Shown: positions 1 through 7,926 of the stretch, piece after piece
Numbering within the stretch: the first letter of the stretch is position 1
Layout of the letters: the number at the start of each line of letters is the position of its first letter
NCBI GenBank assembly: GCA_025356475.1
Contig: JANXSX010000123.1
Location: 1-32,231, forward strand
DNA: 32,231 nt
Source of the DNA: Isosphaeraceae bacterium
GTDB lineage: Bacteria; Planctomycetota; Planctomycetia; Isosphaerales; Isosphaeraceae
Direction: 5' to 3'
Notes under the pieces: model-generated
The model's database searches: none
Told to the model about the DNA's origin: nothing
What the model saw: the letters and a program-made list of their open reading frames with translations, nothing else
Position numbers and translations under genes: made by a program

Positions 1-93
1 GTTGGTGTATTGAGGCTTCTCGAGGCTCAGAGGAGCGTTTGGCGGGATGTGCGATTGAAAATTGATCAAAGAGTGCTTACGCGAGCGGCTTGA
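1..93 (+). CDS. C-terminal end of an unidentified protein (cut by window edge)
   Basis: Frame 1 is open from the first base to a TGA at 91-93 and encodes 30 residues ending LKIDQRVLTRAA. The composition (Arg, Leu and Val rich, with an amphipathic LRLLEAQRSVWRDVRLKI stretch) looks like a helical protein tail. It resembles the last helix of TolC-type outer-membrane factors, but this is only an impression. No overlapping frame looks better. Thirty codons cannot establish a function. Confidence 0.35.
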   Translation, partial: VGVLRLLEAQRSVWRDVRLKIDQRVLTRAA

Positions 94-551
94 GCGGAAA
101 AACGAGGTCGCGAACAATTGGTTTTGTCGCGGACGTCAATATTGGCATAATCTGGGAGGGCTGGTGAATTTTTTGGTCGAGTCGGGTCTTGCTGCATCGT
201 TCGGTCTACCTGCCTTGTTCAGTCTACCCAACCAGCACAGGGGATGCAAAAGTCGAGGCGACAGGACGCCGTTAGAACTCTTCATTGCATGCATGGGTTC
301 GTGGAGCGATTTAGCAAGACTGATCAGATGAGTCAGATGTAGCTTGCCGGCGTCAAATTGATCCGAATACTGCCCAAACTACGCAGTCTGCGTTCGGCAT
401 TAAGATTGTCCCCCTGGGGCACCCCATCGACCGACCTGCAAAAAGTGCGCTGGCCCGGGTAAAGAGACATGGACTTAGCCACGCCGTCGTTTGCCGTCGA
501 GGTCAGGCGGCTCGCAAAAAAAAGAGAAAAAAACGGAAGTTAGAAGAAGTA
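94..551. other. Gene-poor stretch left of the IS630 element
   Basis: About 460 bp without a convincing gene. An open frame at 62-331 has no recognisable motif, no clear ribosome binding site and overlaps the tail of the edge gene in another frame, so it is not called. The right part is A-rich, with two poly-A runs around 516-533, and runs into the left end of the insertion sequence. No tRNA, terminator or promoter with good consensus was seen. Confidence 0.5.
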
Positions 552-577
552 TCAGCGGGATCAGGGCGTTATATACC

Positions 578-1243
578 TCACGCGGTCATGAGTGAGACGT
601 CGTCGAATTGTTGAAACTTCATGGTCATCAACGTTTTTAATGGATCAGCATAGGTGGTGGAAAGTCTGTCGATCGTTTCTTCGATGGCAGCTCGAAACCC
701 TGTGAACGTGGCGTGGTAGCGACCATAGAGGGAACGACGCTTGATGAACTTCCAGAGTCGCTCGATCAAGTTCAGGTTCGGCGAATACGAGGGCAAGAAT
801 AACAACGTGATTCCCAACTCCTTCGCCAGATCCTGCACTGTGGCGTTACGTTGATATCGGGCGTTGTCCAGCACGATCGTGATCGGTCCTTCGAGCCCAA
901 CTGCGGCGATCTTTCTCAGGAGTTCGCACATCGTCTCGGTGTTGACAACGGTCGTGTTGGTCACGCTGATCAATTCACGCGTGACAGCATTCCACGCACC
1001 CAACACGTTAAACCGCTGACGACCCGAAGCCGAACGGATAAAAAGTCGCGTGAATGACCACATGTTGCACAAATATGTTCCATGTACGAAATGAGCCGCG
1101 TCGACGAACAAGACATGGCCGTTCCCCGCTTGGGCGACGTCGAGCTTGGGTTTTAGCTCTTTGTCGAGAAACTCGGCTTGGGTTTCGATGTGTTCGTCCA
1201 AGTTTTTTTTGGCGGCACGGGGATGGCGCGGACGCTCCGCCAT
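578..1243 (-). CDS. IS630 transposase, downstream frame (DDE catalytic part)
   Basis: This frame holds the DDE catalytic domain that cuts and joins DNA ends. Visible motifs: LFVDAAHF (D48), VLDNARYQ (D126) and PNLNLIERLWKFIKRR (E161). Numbers count from the nominal ATG; translation probably enters by frameshift instead. It overlaps the upstream frame by 91 bp in the -1 register. Joined at the A8 run the product is about 354 residues, normal for IS630. No internal stop or missing catalytic residue is visible, so the element may still be active. Confidence 0.88.
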   Translation of the reverse strand: MAERPRHPRAAKKNLDEHIETQAEFLDKELKPKLDVAQAGNGHVLFVDAAHFVHGTYLCNMWSFTRLFIRSASGRQRFNVLGAWNAVTRELISVTNTTVVNTETMCELLRKIAAVGLEGPITIVLDNARYQRNATVQDLAKELGITLLFLPSYSPNLNLIERLWKFIKRRSLYGRYHATFTGFRAAIEETIDRLSTTYADPLKTLMTMKFQQFDDVSLMTA

Positions 1244-1644
1244 TTCATGCCCAGATCTTTGAGGAACTTGCGGACTTGGCTGGGACCACGCCGCAGTCCG
1301 GTCAGTTCAAAGATGCGCTCGCCCGCTTCGGCGACAGTGCGGGCGGGTTGATTCTCGAAGGATTGACGGATCAACTCGCGGTAGGCCACCATTTCGCTTT
1401 TGGGGCGATTCAGGTTCCACCGCCTTAGCCCGTCCAAGCCTCCCTCGCGGAAGGCGACCACGTAACGCTGGACTGTGGCCCGGCCAACACCAACAATCTC
1501 AGCCGACTTCCAGCGTGTAACGCCATTGTGTAACAACCACAACACGAGCATCTTTTCACGGATGCGCAGATTAGGGTGAGAGGAGCGTTCCTCCTCAACG
1601 ATCTGCTGCTGTTCTTCGGTCAGTTGAATACGAAGCCAAGCCAC
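1153..1644 (-). CDS. IS630 transposase, upstream frame (helix-turn-helix part)
   Basis: This is the 163-residue N-terminal frame of an IS630-type transposase. Residues about 10-75 form a helix-turn-helix that should bind the element ends: a KMLVLWLLHNG helix, then WKSAEIVGVGRATVQRYV, then a GLDGL turn. A second helical segment at about 85-135 contains the family-typical ELTGLRRGPSQVRKFLKDLG. The frame continues past the slippery A8 tract for about 15 residues of low-complexity sequence before stopping. That is what is expected when ribosomes must shift -1 to make the full enzyme. The unshifted product would bind DNA without the catalytic part and could act as a repressor (inference). Start codon chosen at the ATG before AWLRIQLTEEQQ. 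Confidence 0.85.
   Translation of the reverse strand: MAWLRIQLTEEQQQIVEEERSSHPNLRIREKMLVLWLLHNGVTRWKSAEIVGVGRATVQRYVVAFREGGLDGLRRWNLNRPKSEMVAYRELIRQSFENQPARTVAEAGERIFELTGLRRGPSQVRKFLKDLGMKWRSVRAIPVPPKKTWTNTSKPKPSFSTKS
1203..1210 (-). promoter_or_regulatory. A8 slippery site for -1 frameshifting in the transposase
   Basis: On the minus strand the sequence reads GCCGCC, then eight A, then CTTGG. In the upstream frame this is CCA AAA AAA ACT; one base back it is GCC AAA AAA AAC. The second reading is the frame of the DDE part. An A-AAA-AAA heptamer is a classic -1 slippage site in insertion sequences. The two frames are offset by exactly -1 and overlap across this site. Confidence 0.65.
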
Positions 1645-1696
1645 GGTGTACGTCCGTGCAATGCGAAACCAGTTGTATCAACATCCCTACCGCTAA

Positions 1697-1895
1697 TATC
1701 ACAAATGTACCACAAACGTCCGGAGCAGGAAAGTCTCATCCAGTTCCGCGCGGAGTATATCGAAAGGCCGACAAGGTAGTCACTTGTGATTACGAGATGC
1801 TCAAGAAATTTGCTCAAGGAAGGATTCCAGTCGAGCAAATGCCTGATATTCCCGATGACAGCGACTCCAAGCAGGGGTCGCTTTTCGACACCTAA
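1697..1895 (+). pseudogene. 3' part of an unknown ORF interrupted by the IS630 element
   Basis: Just right of the element one frame encodes a coherent hydrophilic tail: VPRGVYRKADKVV, then DYEMLKKFAQGRIP, then a DIPDDSD acidic run and GSLFDT before TAA. The nominal start at 1656 lies inside the element. If the element is removed with one TA copy, this frame continues leftward without a stop to 479 through a Lys/Glu-rich segment (KKEKKTEV). The insertion may therefore have split a small charged protein. The original start codon is not clear and the function is unknown. Confidence 0.3.
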
Positions 1896-2065
1896 CCCGT
1901 TGGGCAAACCCAGTGCGATGCCCGTGGGCTGATTTGTCTCGGTCCGTTTGAGGCTAGGATATCCGGGGCGACTGGTCTCCTTGCGTCACGTTGTAAGACA
2001 CTCGTCTCTCGTCTGATCTTCTGGCTTCCTTAAAGGGAGATCATGGCCTCGCTGCGATCGATCGG

Positions 2066-2081
2066 CTAAGATCATTCTTAG
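2066..2081. promoter_or_regulatory. Small palindrome upstream of the protease gene
   Basis: CTAAGA-TCAT-TCTTAG is a perfect 6-bp inverted repeat with a 4-nt spacer, 27 bp before the protease start codon. It could be an operator or a leader hairpin. No regulator is known for it and the match is short. Confidence 0.2.
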
Positions 2082-2108
2082 ATCTCATCCTCTGAGGACT
2101 CAAGAATC

Positions 2109-2900
2109 ATGCGGCGTGTTCTCCTGATGGGGCTGACGCTGGTGGGTCTGGCGGTCGGTGCGGATCCGATTGTTCCGGTCGATAACGCGACCTTTCGACC
2201 GACCGTGCTGGTTCATCGGGGTAATAGCCGAGGCAGTGGAACGTTAATCGCCTCGGTGGATGATGAGTCACTGATCCTGACCGCTGCGCACGTGATCGAT
2301 GACTCGGCCCAGATCTTCATTGAACTCCATCGCTACAACCTCGGGGTCGAGAGCAGCCGGTCGGGGACAGGCTGGCCGCGTCGTGTCCCTGCGGAACTCG
2401 TTGACAAAGATGTGGCGGCCGATGTCGCACTCTTGCGAATCAAGGGAATGGTTGCCCTCCCCTATGTTGCGCAGTTGGCGATTCTTACCGACCCGAAGCC
2501 GGGCGACGAAGTGATCTCCCTGGGGATCGACCACGCGGTCAAGCTGAGTAGCTGGCGGACCACCTTGCGGGGTCGAGCGATCATCGACCTTGAAAAAGGG
2601 GGAGGCGAACGGCTCTTTCTGATTACCGCCAAGCCACCCGACTTTGGCCGTTCGGGGGGTGGTCTCTATAATAAGGATTGGGGGCTGGTGGGGGTCTGCG
2701 TCGGTCGTGCTGAGTTTCAAAAGGGACGTCGGGATGGGATCTTCGCCTCGTGCCTGAGCCTGCGGCGACTGATCGCCAAGGACGAGATCCTCGACGTGAT
2801 CGCCAAATCCGACCGGGAACACGCCAACCGCGAGGCCATGAACGTTCGGCCCACCCAGGTGGCTCCCACTCAGGCTGCGAAGCCGCGACCCAAGCCTTGA
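2109..2900 (+). CDS. Secreted trypsin-like serine protease
   Basis: A 263-residue protein with an N-terminal signal peptide (residues 1-18, ending VGLAVGA) followed by a chymotrypsin-fold domain. Catalytic residues are visible: His61 in LTAAHVI, Asp105 in DVAADVALLRI, and Ser182 in GRSGGGLYN. The GSGTLIA segment before the His is typical of the S1C/HtrA-like group. No PDZ domain follows; the tail after residue 235 is Pro/Ala/Lys-rich and ends KPRPKP. It is therefore shorter than DegP-type proteases. It probably acts outside the cytoplasmic membrane; the substrate is unknown. A GAGGA ribosome binding site precedes the ATG. The next gene starts 84 bp downstream on the same strand and may be co-transcribed. 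Confidence 0.85.
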   Translation: MRRVLLMGLTLVGLAVGADPIVPVDNATFRPTVLVHRGNSRGSGTLIASVDDESLILTAAHVIDDSAQIFIELHRYNLGVESSRSGTGWPRRVPAELVDKDVAADVALLRIKGMVALPYVAQLAILTDPKPGDEVISLGIDHAVKLSSWRTTLRGRAIIDLEKGGGERLFLITAKPPDFGRSGGGLYNKDWGLVGVCVGRAEFQKGRRDGIFASCLSLRRLIAKDEILDVIAKSDREHANREAMNVRPTQVAPTQAAKPRPKP

Positions 2901-2984
2901 TCTTGAACATTCGTGGCGTCGGCAACGAATGATTTTGATACGATGGTCTTACCGAACCAAACGATCCGCCCAGGAGATAACGTG

Positions 2985-3743
2985 ATGTCCCAGCTTCCCA
3001 TGACTTCCAGCAACCCTGCATTCTCGGGCGGGGCCTTTTCTGGTTATGACCAGGTTTACGGCGTCGGTCGCAGCACCACGATGACTGTCATGGGGACGGT
3101 CGGCAAGACTTTCGCCATGCTGGCGATCTTGTCGGTCACAGCGATGTGGTCATGGGACGCCGCGCGTCAGGGAGAGTTGCCACCGATCGCCTTACCCGGC
3201 GCTGCGATTGTTGGGTTCATCATCGCGATGATCACGATCGCCAAGCCGACGTTTTCGCCGATCACCGCTCCGCTCTACGCTGCGGTCCAAGGGGTCTTCC
3301 TGGGAGCAATCTCGCAGTACTTCGAACTCAAATTCAAAGGAATCGCTACCCAGGCGACGATGTTGACGATCGGCGTAACCGCCAGCATGCTCACGGTCTA
3401 CGGGACCGGTTTGATCAAGGTCACAAACCAACTGGCGACGGGGATCACGGCGGCGACGGGTGGGATCGCGCTGGTCTACCTCGTGTCGATGATCGCGCGG
3501 ATGTTCGGCATGCCCCTACCGTTCATTCACGGCGGCGGAGCCATCAGTATTGGCTTCAGCCTCTTCGTCGTCGGCTTGGCCTCGTTCAACCTCTTACTCG
3601 ACTTCGAGGTCATCCGGACCGGGGCGGAACGCGGCGCTCCCAAGTGGATGGAGTGGTACGGAGCCTTCGGTCTGATGGTCACCCTGGTCTGGCTCTACCT
3701 GGAGATCTTGCGACTGCTATCGAAGCTCCAGCGTCGCGATTGA
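2985..3743 (+). CDS. Bax inhibitor-1/YccA-family integral membrane protein
   Basis: A 252-residue protein with about seven membrane segments (roughly 41-57, 68-87, 94-113, 123-143, 155-175, 187-206 and 223-245) after a polar N-terminus. The C-terminal signature LLLDFEVI, then WYGAFGLMVTLVWLYLEILRLL, is characteristic of the BaxI_1 branch of the Bax inhibitor-1 family. These proteins are thought to act as membrane ion (calcium) leak channels or stress modulators. The frame opens at 2913, but the ATG at 2985 has a good AGGAG 9 bp upstream, so that start is preferred. It follows the protease by 84 bp. Confidence 0.88.
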   Translation: MSQLPMTSSNPAFSGGAFSGYDQVYGVGRSTTMTVMGTVGKTFAMLAILSVTAMWSWDAARQGELPPIALPGAAIVGFIIAMITIAKPTFSPITAPLYAAVQGVFLGAISQYFELKFKGIATQATMLTIGVTASMLTVYGTGLIKVTNQLATGITAATGGIALVYLVSMIARMFGMPLPFIHGGGAISIGFSLFVVGLASFNLLLDFEVIRTGAERGAPKWMEWYGAFGLMVTLVWLYLEILRLLSKLQRRD

Positions 3744-3860
3744 TCAAGCTTAGGGATTGGTCTCAAGTCGTCCATGCAAGCGGTCGATTTTCGTGGTATT
3801 CTCTAGGCAGCTAGCCTAGATTGCCCGAACGGCCTTATTCCCTAAATCGCTTGGGACGCC

Positions 3861-4511
3861 ATGGACGACGCCTCCTCCCCTGATCTCGCATCCTATCTAC
3901 CCGCACTTGTGGCTGACCTCCGGCGTGTTGCGATCCGCGACCGCTGGGGGCTCGGCCTCATGGCGATCGGCTGGGTTCACCTTGGCTTCTTCCTGGTGAA
4001 CCAGTACTTCTACGTCCCCAATGATAGCCACGCGAACATCTCACTATCGCTCTGGGTCGCTGAGGTCTTGGCGATCTGGTATGTCTTTCGGGCCGTCTGT
4101 GGTAAAGGGTGGTCGAAACAGACGCCACTCGCGGGGATCATTTTCAAGGTCTGGATGACATTCTTGATCCTGGCTTTCAACTCGGCCTCGCACAATGCCT
4201 TGACGGGCTGGAGCGTCGACTGGTTTAAGCTCACCTGGATGACCTTGAGTTCGTTCGGTTTCGCGACCATGGCCTGGCTCATCAGCCCGTGGTTCCTGGT
4301 TGTGGCCGTGCAGATGTATCTTACCGGCCTGCTAATGTACCGGTTCCCCGAGTGGGCTTATGTCTGGCACGGAGCCTCGTGGTGGGTAGCGCTGCACGGG
4401 ATCGGGATCGTCCTGGAACGGATGCGGGCTCCGGTTCCTGTACGACTGAGGGCGGTCAAGTACCCTCGCCATCACACCTCGGTCATGGATGCGTCCGTGG
4501 CTCGTTCATGA
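3861..4511 (+). CDS. Unknown integral membrane protein
   Basis: A 216-residue protein not matched to a named family. It has a short polar N-terminus (about 1-30) and roughly five hydrophobic segments near 31-50, 62-80, 92-112, 128-155 and 165-182. The C-terminus is Arg-rich and cytoplasm-like. It is rich in Trp and Tyr, with many aromatic residues within the membrane segments, and has a histidine at SASHNAL and another at YVWHGASWW. A GGGA stands 5 bp before the ATG as a weak ribosome binding site. It lies between the Bax-inhibitor gene and the DisA_N-like gene on the same strand, with gaps above 110 bp, so an operon is not assured. Confidence 0.7.
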   Translation: MDDASSPDLASYLPALVADLRRVAIRDRWGLGLMAIGWVHLGFFLVNQYFYVPNDSHANISLSLWVAEVLAIWYVFRAVCGKGWSKQTPLAGIIFKVWMTFLILAFNSASHNALTGWSVDWFKLTWMTLSSFGFATMAWLISPWFLVVAVQMYLTGLLMYRFPEWAYVWHGASWWVALHGIGIVLERMRAPVPVRLRAVKYPRHHTSVMDASVARS

Positions 4512-4747
4512 GCTGATTGAGTTGAAAAACCAAGGCTCAGTTCGCCACGTAATCGACTTCGTGTCGTTATTTGCAACGATTTCGATATCAGAGTTTGACT
4601 CACAAGCTCAATCTAATGACAATTGGATTCGTTTGACTCGAGATTGCGGATTTTGTGGGTTCCCGATTCCGGCGAACCCTGGTATTGTGCAAGTTGTCTT
4701 ACCAAGGAGGGTGGGGATGCTGGGTTTGCCACGGAAGGATTGCCGCC

Positions 4748-6169
4748 ATGCGACCGAGTTTCCACCGAGCGGCAGCACCACAGGGGCTCCCTGGTCCTCA
4801 TCTCACCGCTTTGAGAGACCCTCGCCCGATCGTCGAACTCTTCTTAGGAGTCTTCCGGCGCGATGTGCTGGGCTTCTATCCCCAGTGCCGCCTCGAACTC
4901 GATCTCGAGATGGAACCCAGGCACACGAACGGACCTGAGTTCCACGTTGCCGAGCACGATGGTCAGAGCCTGGCGGTCGAGATCTTTGGACTCCGCCACA
5001 TCCTCACGTCGGGCCGGGGCCATGGATTCAGCAGGAATGACCTCCGATTGGTCAACGCCGTCGGCGCAGTTGCCGGCCTACGTTACCACCACCTCTTTCA
5101 GATGGCCCATGCCCCCAGGCTCGAACTCTTCCGAGGTGGTTCCGAAGACCACTACGTCGCCGCCTACATCGAGCCCGAATTCTACACCCCGAAGGGGACT
5201 GAGCCGAGTCGGATCGCCTCAACGGTCCAGACACTCCGGACCGCTGCCCTCTCTACCTATGAGAACCGGCGGGTCTCGACCGGAGCCTTGCTGATCGGTG
5301 ACGACTGCAAATCGGGTCCCAAGACAGCGACGGATGCTTTACCATATGGCGTGGAATTAACCAGCCTCAAGAGTATCCATCGACTCTGTGACGGGCGTCG
5401 GACGCTGTTCCGGGTCGATCGCCAGGGGAGGCTCGCCGAGATCGTCGACATTGAGCGGTTCGCTGCGGAGATGACCGACGCTGATGGTCCCGAGGTCCCG
5501 TGCTCACAAGCTTATGTAGCTCATGCGAGAGCGACTCGGTCGGGGGGACATGTCTGCCTGGTTCTGAGTCCTAACCAGGAGATCAAGCTCTTTGCCGGCG
5601 GTGTCCAGGCCTTCGTCTTCGCCCATGGACGTTGGCGGATGCTCGACCCCGCGACGAAGTTCGCCATGTGGTGCGAGGCGGTTGGCAATCCCGAGGTGGC
5701 AACCTCCCTATTTCAGGCTGCACTCGACCTGGCGGAAAGTCGTCAAGGCGGGCTCTTCGTGGTCGTTGACCACCCCCAAGACGCGGTCGGGCGGCTGATT
5801 TCACCCCACGACATTATCGAAGATGATACCGAGGTAGGCCCTCCTCCCGAGTTAATGCCCGGTGACCCACTGGCGAAGCGTGCCCTTCACTATCTGGCTC
5901 GGGGACGCCGGCTTGTTGATCTGGACCCAGCGGTCCTCGAATCCCTGGCGGGTCTCGACGGAGCCTTGGTCGTCGATCGGCCGGGGCGTCTCCTGGCCTT
6001 CGGCGCGATCCTCCGACACGACGCGTCGAGCCTTCCCACTACCTTTGCCGCCGAAGGGGCCCGCACCACTGCCGCCCTCGTCGCCAGCCGGTTCGGGCCT
6101 GTCCTGAAAGTCAGTGAAGATGGCATCATCTCCTGCTTCCTTGACGGATCGAAAGCCTGGGACTTGTAA
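4748..6169 (+). CDS. Protein with C-terminal DisA_N (diadenylate cyclase)-like domain
   Basis: A 473-residue protein. Its last 150 residues follow the layout of the DAC domain that makes c-di-AMP: an AALDLAESRQGGLFVVV helix and strand (324-340), LDGALVVDRPGRLLAFGAIL with the DGA motif at 404-406, then EGARTTAALVAS (436-447), then VLKVSEDGIISCF (452-464). In active enzymes the second motif is GTRHRAA; here RHR reads RTT, so cyclase activity is doubtful and a nucleotide-binding role is possible. Residues 1-320 are unfamiliar, with an internal CDGRRTLFRVDRQGRL stretch. The frame opens at 4655, but the ATG at 4748 follows GGAAGGA and is preferred. It is convergent with the sigma factor gene across a shared terminator. 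Confidence 0.72.
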   Translation: MRPSFHRAAAPQGLPGPHLTALRDPRPIVELFLGVFRRDVLGFYPQCRLELDLEMEPRHTNGPEFHVAEHDGQSLAVEIFGLRHILTSGRGHGFSRNDLRLVNAVGAVAGLRYHHLFQMAHAPRLELFRGGSEDHYVAAYIEPEFYTPKGTEPSRIASTVQTLRTAALSTYENRRVSTGALLIGDDCKSGPKTATDALPYGVELTSLKSIHRLCDGRRTLFRVDRQGRLAEIVDIERFAAEMTDADGPEVPCSQAYVAHARATRSGGHVCLVLSPNQEIKLFAGGVQAFVFAHGRWRMLDPATKFAMWCEAVGNPEVATSLFQAALDLAESRQGGLFVVVDHPQDAVGRLISPHDIIEDDTEVGPPPELMPGDPLAKRALHYLARGRRLVDLDPAVLESLAGLDGALVVDRPGRLLAFGAILRHDASSLPTTFAAEGARTTAALVASRFGPVLKVSEDGIISCFLDGSKAWDL

Positions 6170-6188
6170 GATCCCAAGACATCAACAG

Positions 6189-6230
6189 AACAAGGGCCGA
6201 CTCTCTGTAAATCGAGAGCCAACCCTTGTT
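6189..6230. terminator. Bidirectional hairpin terminator
   Basis: AACAAGGG (6189-6196) pairs with CCCTTGTT (6223-6230), with an inner CTCTC/GAGAG stem. It lies between the stop codons of the convergent DisA_N-like and sigma-factor genes. The T-run on the right and the A-rich left side suit termination in both directions. Confidence 0.7.
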
Positions 6231-6252
6231 TGTTGGAATCGAAGTGGATTCG

Positions 6253-7926
6253 TCAGAACATCGGGAGTTCCATCCGCTCGTCGCGGGCGATGCGCTGGAG
6301 TTTTTGTTGGGCTCTCGACTCGATCTGGCGGACTCGCTCCTTGGTAATCCCCAGCTCGCGGCCGAGTTGCTCCAATGTGAGTTCGCTCGACCCATTGAGA
6401 CCAAAGCGACTGACGATGATCCTTCGCTCACGATCGTCGAGCCGTCCGAGCATCCCCTTGACCGCCTCTTGCATGCGTTTCTGTGCCGATTCGTACTCAT
6501 GTTCATCACTGCGATTGTCGGCGGCGGCCTCAAACATCTCTTCGTGACCCGTGACGAATCGGTCGCGACGGTAGTTCTCCTCCGGGATGGTCCGGGCGAA
6601 GTTCTTCATGATCGCCCAGCTTGCATATGTGCTGAACTTGTTCCCACGTGAGTAATCGAACTTCTCGACGGCGCGGATCAACGACATATTTCCGTCGCTG
6701 ACCAGCTCGAAGAAGTTGTTCGTGGCAATCACGTGTCGCTTGGCGATCGAGACAACGAGGCGAAGGTTTGCCCTGATGATCAAGTTCTTGACCGCGAGAG
6801 CCTTTTCTTGCAATTGTTCGATGCGATCAAGGTCGCTGGACTTCACGGTCGTGGGATCGATCGTCTCACGAAGCTTGATCGCTTGATGCTTGAGGAAGTT
6901 CATCTGTCGGAACAGATGGGCCTCCTGCTCCCGGGCCAAGAGCGGTACCTCGTACAAGCTACCGAGGTAAGGAGGAAGTCCTTTAGGCGGCTTCGTCTTG
7001 CGAGCCGACTTCTTGTCGGCGGGTTCCGGCATTGGGGCCATGATCTCGTCGAAGCAGGCGGGATCGTCGAAGCTGGCGTGTGGCATATGTTCAAGCTTGA
7101 CCGCGAGGATGCTGTGGGCACGCATCTCGTTGATCACGCGATAGATGCTCGAACGTGTCCGACCGAACTGGGCAACGAGAACCTCGACCGACACGCCGCG
7201 ACGCGTGTCTCGATAGATCGAGGCCTTGGCCTCTTCGTCGAGCGGTGCGACTGGAGTCGAAAAGATCGCGCGATCCGGGTGCTCGCGATCATAGGCTTTT
7301 AGCGTCATCCGGACCGTTTCGGTGGAGCGTTCCATTTTTCGTCCAATCCTTCTAGCGATCTCGGTCAGATTGCCCTGAGGAACCACGGCCATCCGCCGGG
7401 CACGGCGGACAATCTCATCACGTTCCGCGTCACTCAGATGCGTGAATTTCGTCCCACGCTCGACCTGTTCTTTATGAGCTTCCACGAAGCGTTCGACGCT
7501 CGACGTCAAGAAGCCAACCTGAGTTCGACCACCGATCTTGAACCGGCGAGCGATCAAGCCTTGGCGCCTCCACCGGGTCACGGTGCGGGTCGAGACATTG
7601 AACTGTTTGCTGACCGCCTGAACCGTCAACACTGGCTCGGTGGCGGCCTCGACCGGCTGGGTGACGGTTTCGGCAAGTTCCTCAACGAAGAGCCGTAGGT
7701 CGTGAGCGACCTCGTCGCCGTCGAGTACCAGAGCCGGCGCGTTCTCGGGCCGGAAGCCCGTGATCCGGAAGACCAGGTATTCGTAGGGGTAACGCTTGGT
7801 CGGGTCGATCTCGGCAAGCAAGACCTCAGCACGGTCGATCTGCTCGACCCGACGTTCGCGAGGAGCGAATCGGGTCTGCTGATCGCCAAGCTGCTTCAAC
7901 GCCGGATTGCGATATGCTCGGCTCAT
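6253..7926 (-). CDS. Sigma-70 family RNA polymerase sigma factor with N-terminal HTH modules, no region 3
   Basis: A 557-residue protein. Residues 99-150 form a MerR/excisionase-like helix-turn-helix (LTVQAVSKQFNVSTRTVTRW). Two further helix-turn-helix-like segments lie near 186-212 and 244-270, followed by a Lys/Pro linker (300-318). Region 1.2 is seen at 318-350 (LPPYLGSLYEVPLLAREQEA). Region 2 spans 381-455 and includes NLRLVVSIAKRH, SDGNMSLIRAVEKFDYSRGNKF and STYASWAIMKNFARTIP. Region 4 spans about 488-550, with LTLEQLGRELGITKERVRQIE. Only about 30 acidic residues separate regions 2 and 4, so the usual region 3 seems absent. The frame opens at 8109, but the ATG at 7926 follows GGAGG and is preferred. 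It is probably an alternative sigma factor whose activity is tuned by the N-terminal modules (inference). Confidence 0.88.
   Translation of the reverse strand: MSRAYRNPALKQLGDQQTRFAPRERRVEQIDRAEVLLAEIDPTKRYPYEYLVFRITGFRPENAPALVLDGDEVAHDLRLFVEELAETVTQPVEAATEPVLTVQAVSKQFNVSTRTVTRWRRQGLIARRFKIGGRTQVGFLTSSVERFVEAHKEQVERGTKFTHLSDAERDEIVRRARRMAVVPQGNLTEIARRIGRKMERSTETVRMTLKAYDREHPDRAIFSTPVAPLDEEAKASIYRDTRRGVSVEVLVAQFGRTRSSIYRVINEMRAHSILAVKLEHMPHASFDDPACFDEIMAPMPEPADKKSARKTKPPKGLPPYLGSLYEVPLLAREQEAHLFRQMNFLKHQAIKLRETIDPTTVKSSDLDRIEQLQEKALAVKNLIIRANLRLVVSIAKRHVIATNNFFELVSDGNMSLIRAVEKFDYSRGNKFSTYASWAIMKNFARTIPEENYRRDRFVTGHEEMFEAAADNRSDEHEYESAQKRMQEAVKGMLGRLDDRERRIIVSRFGLNGSSELTLEQLGRELGITKERVRQIESRAQQKLQRIARDERMELPMF

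Larger units (their letters stand above)
552..1696 (-). mobile_element. IS630-family insertion sequence, about 1.15 kb
   Basis: The element carries a two-frame IS630 transposase on the minus strand. Proposed ends: the left begins TCAGCGGGATCAGGG and the right, read inward on the minus strand, begins TTAGCGGTAGGG. Each end is flanked by TA (550-551 and 1697-1698), as expected for IS630/Tc1-mariner insertion, which duplicates TA. The shared T-AGCGG core and the 1145-bp length fit the family. The terminal repeats are imperfect and short, so the exact ends are less certain than the transposase identity. Confidence 0.6.

Noticed and set aside
62-331. 89-codon open frame at the left edge
   Set aside because: No motif, no ribosome binding site, and it overlaps the tail of the edge gene in another frame.
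4748-6169. Annotation as an active c-di-AMP synthase
   Set aside because: The RHR motif needed in known enzymes is RTT here, so only a DisA_N-like domain is claimed.
6226-6651. Long open frame antisense to the sigma-factor gene
   Set aside because: It mirrors the codon pattern of the real sigma gene, which has clear domains on the other strand.
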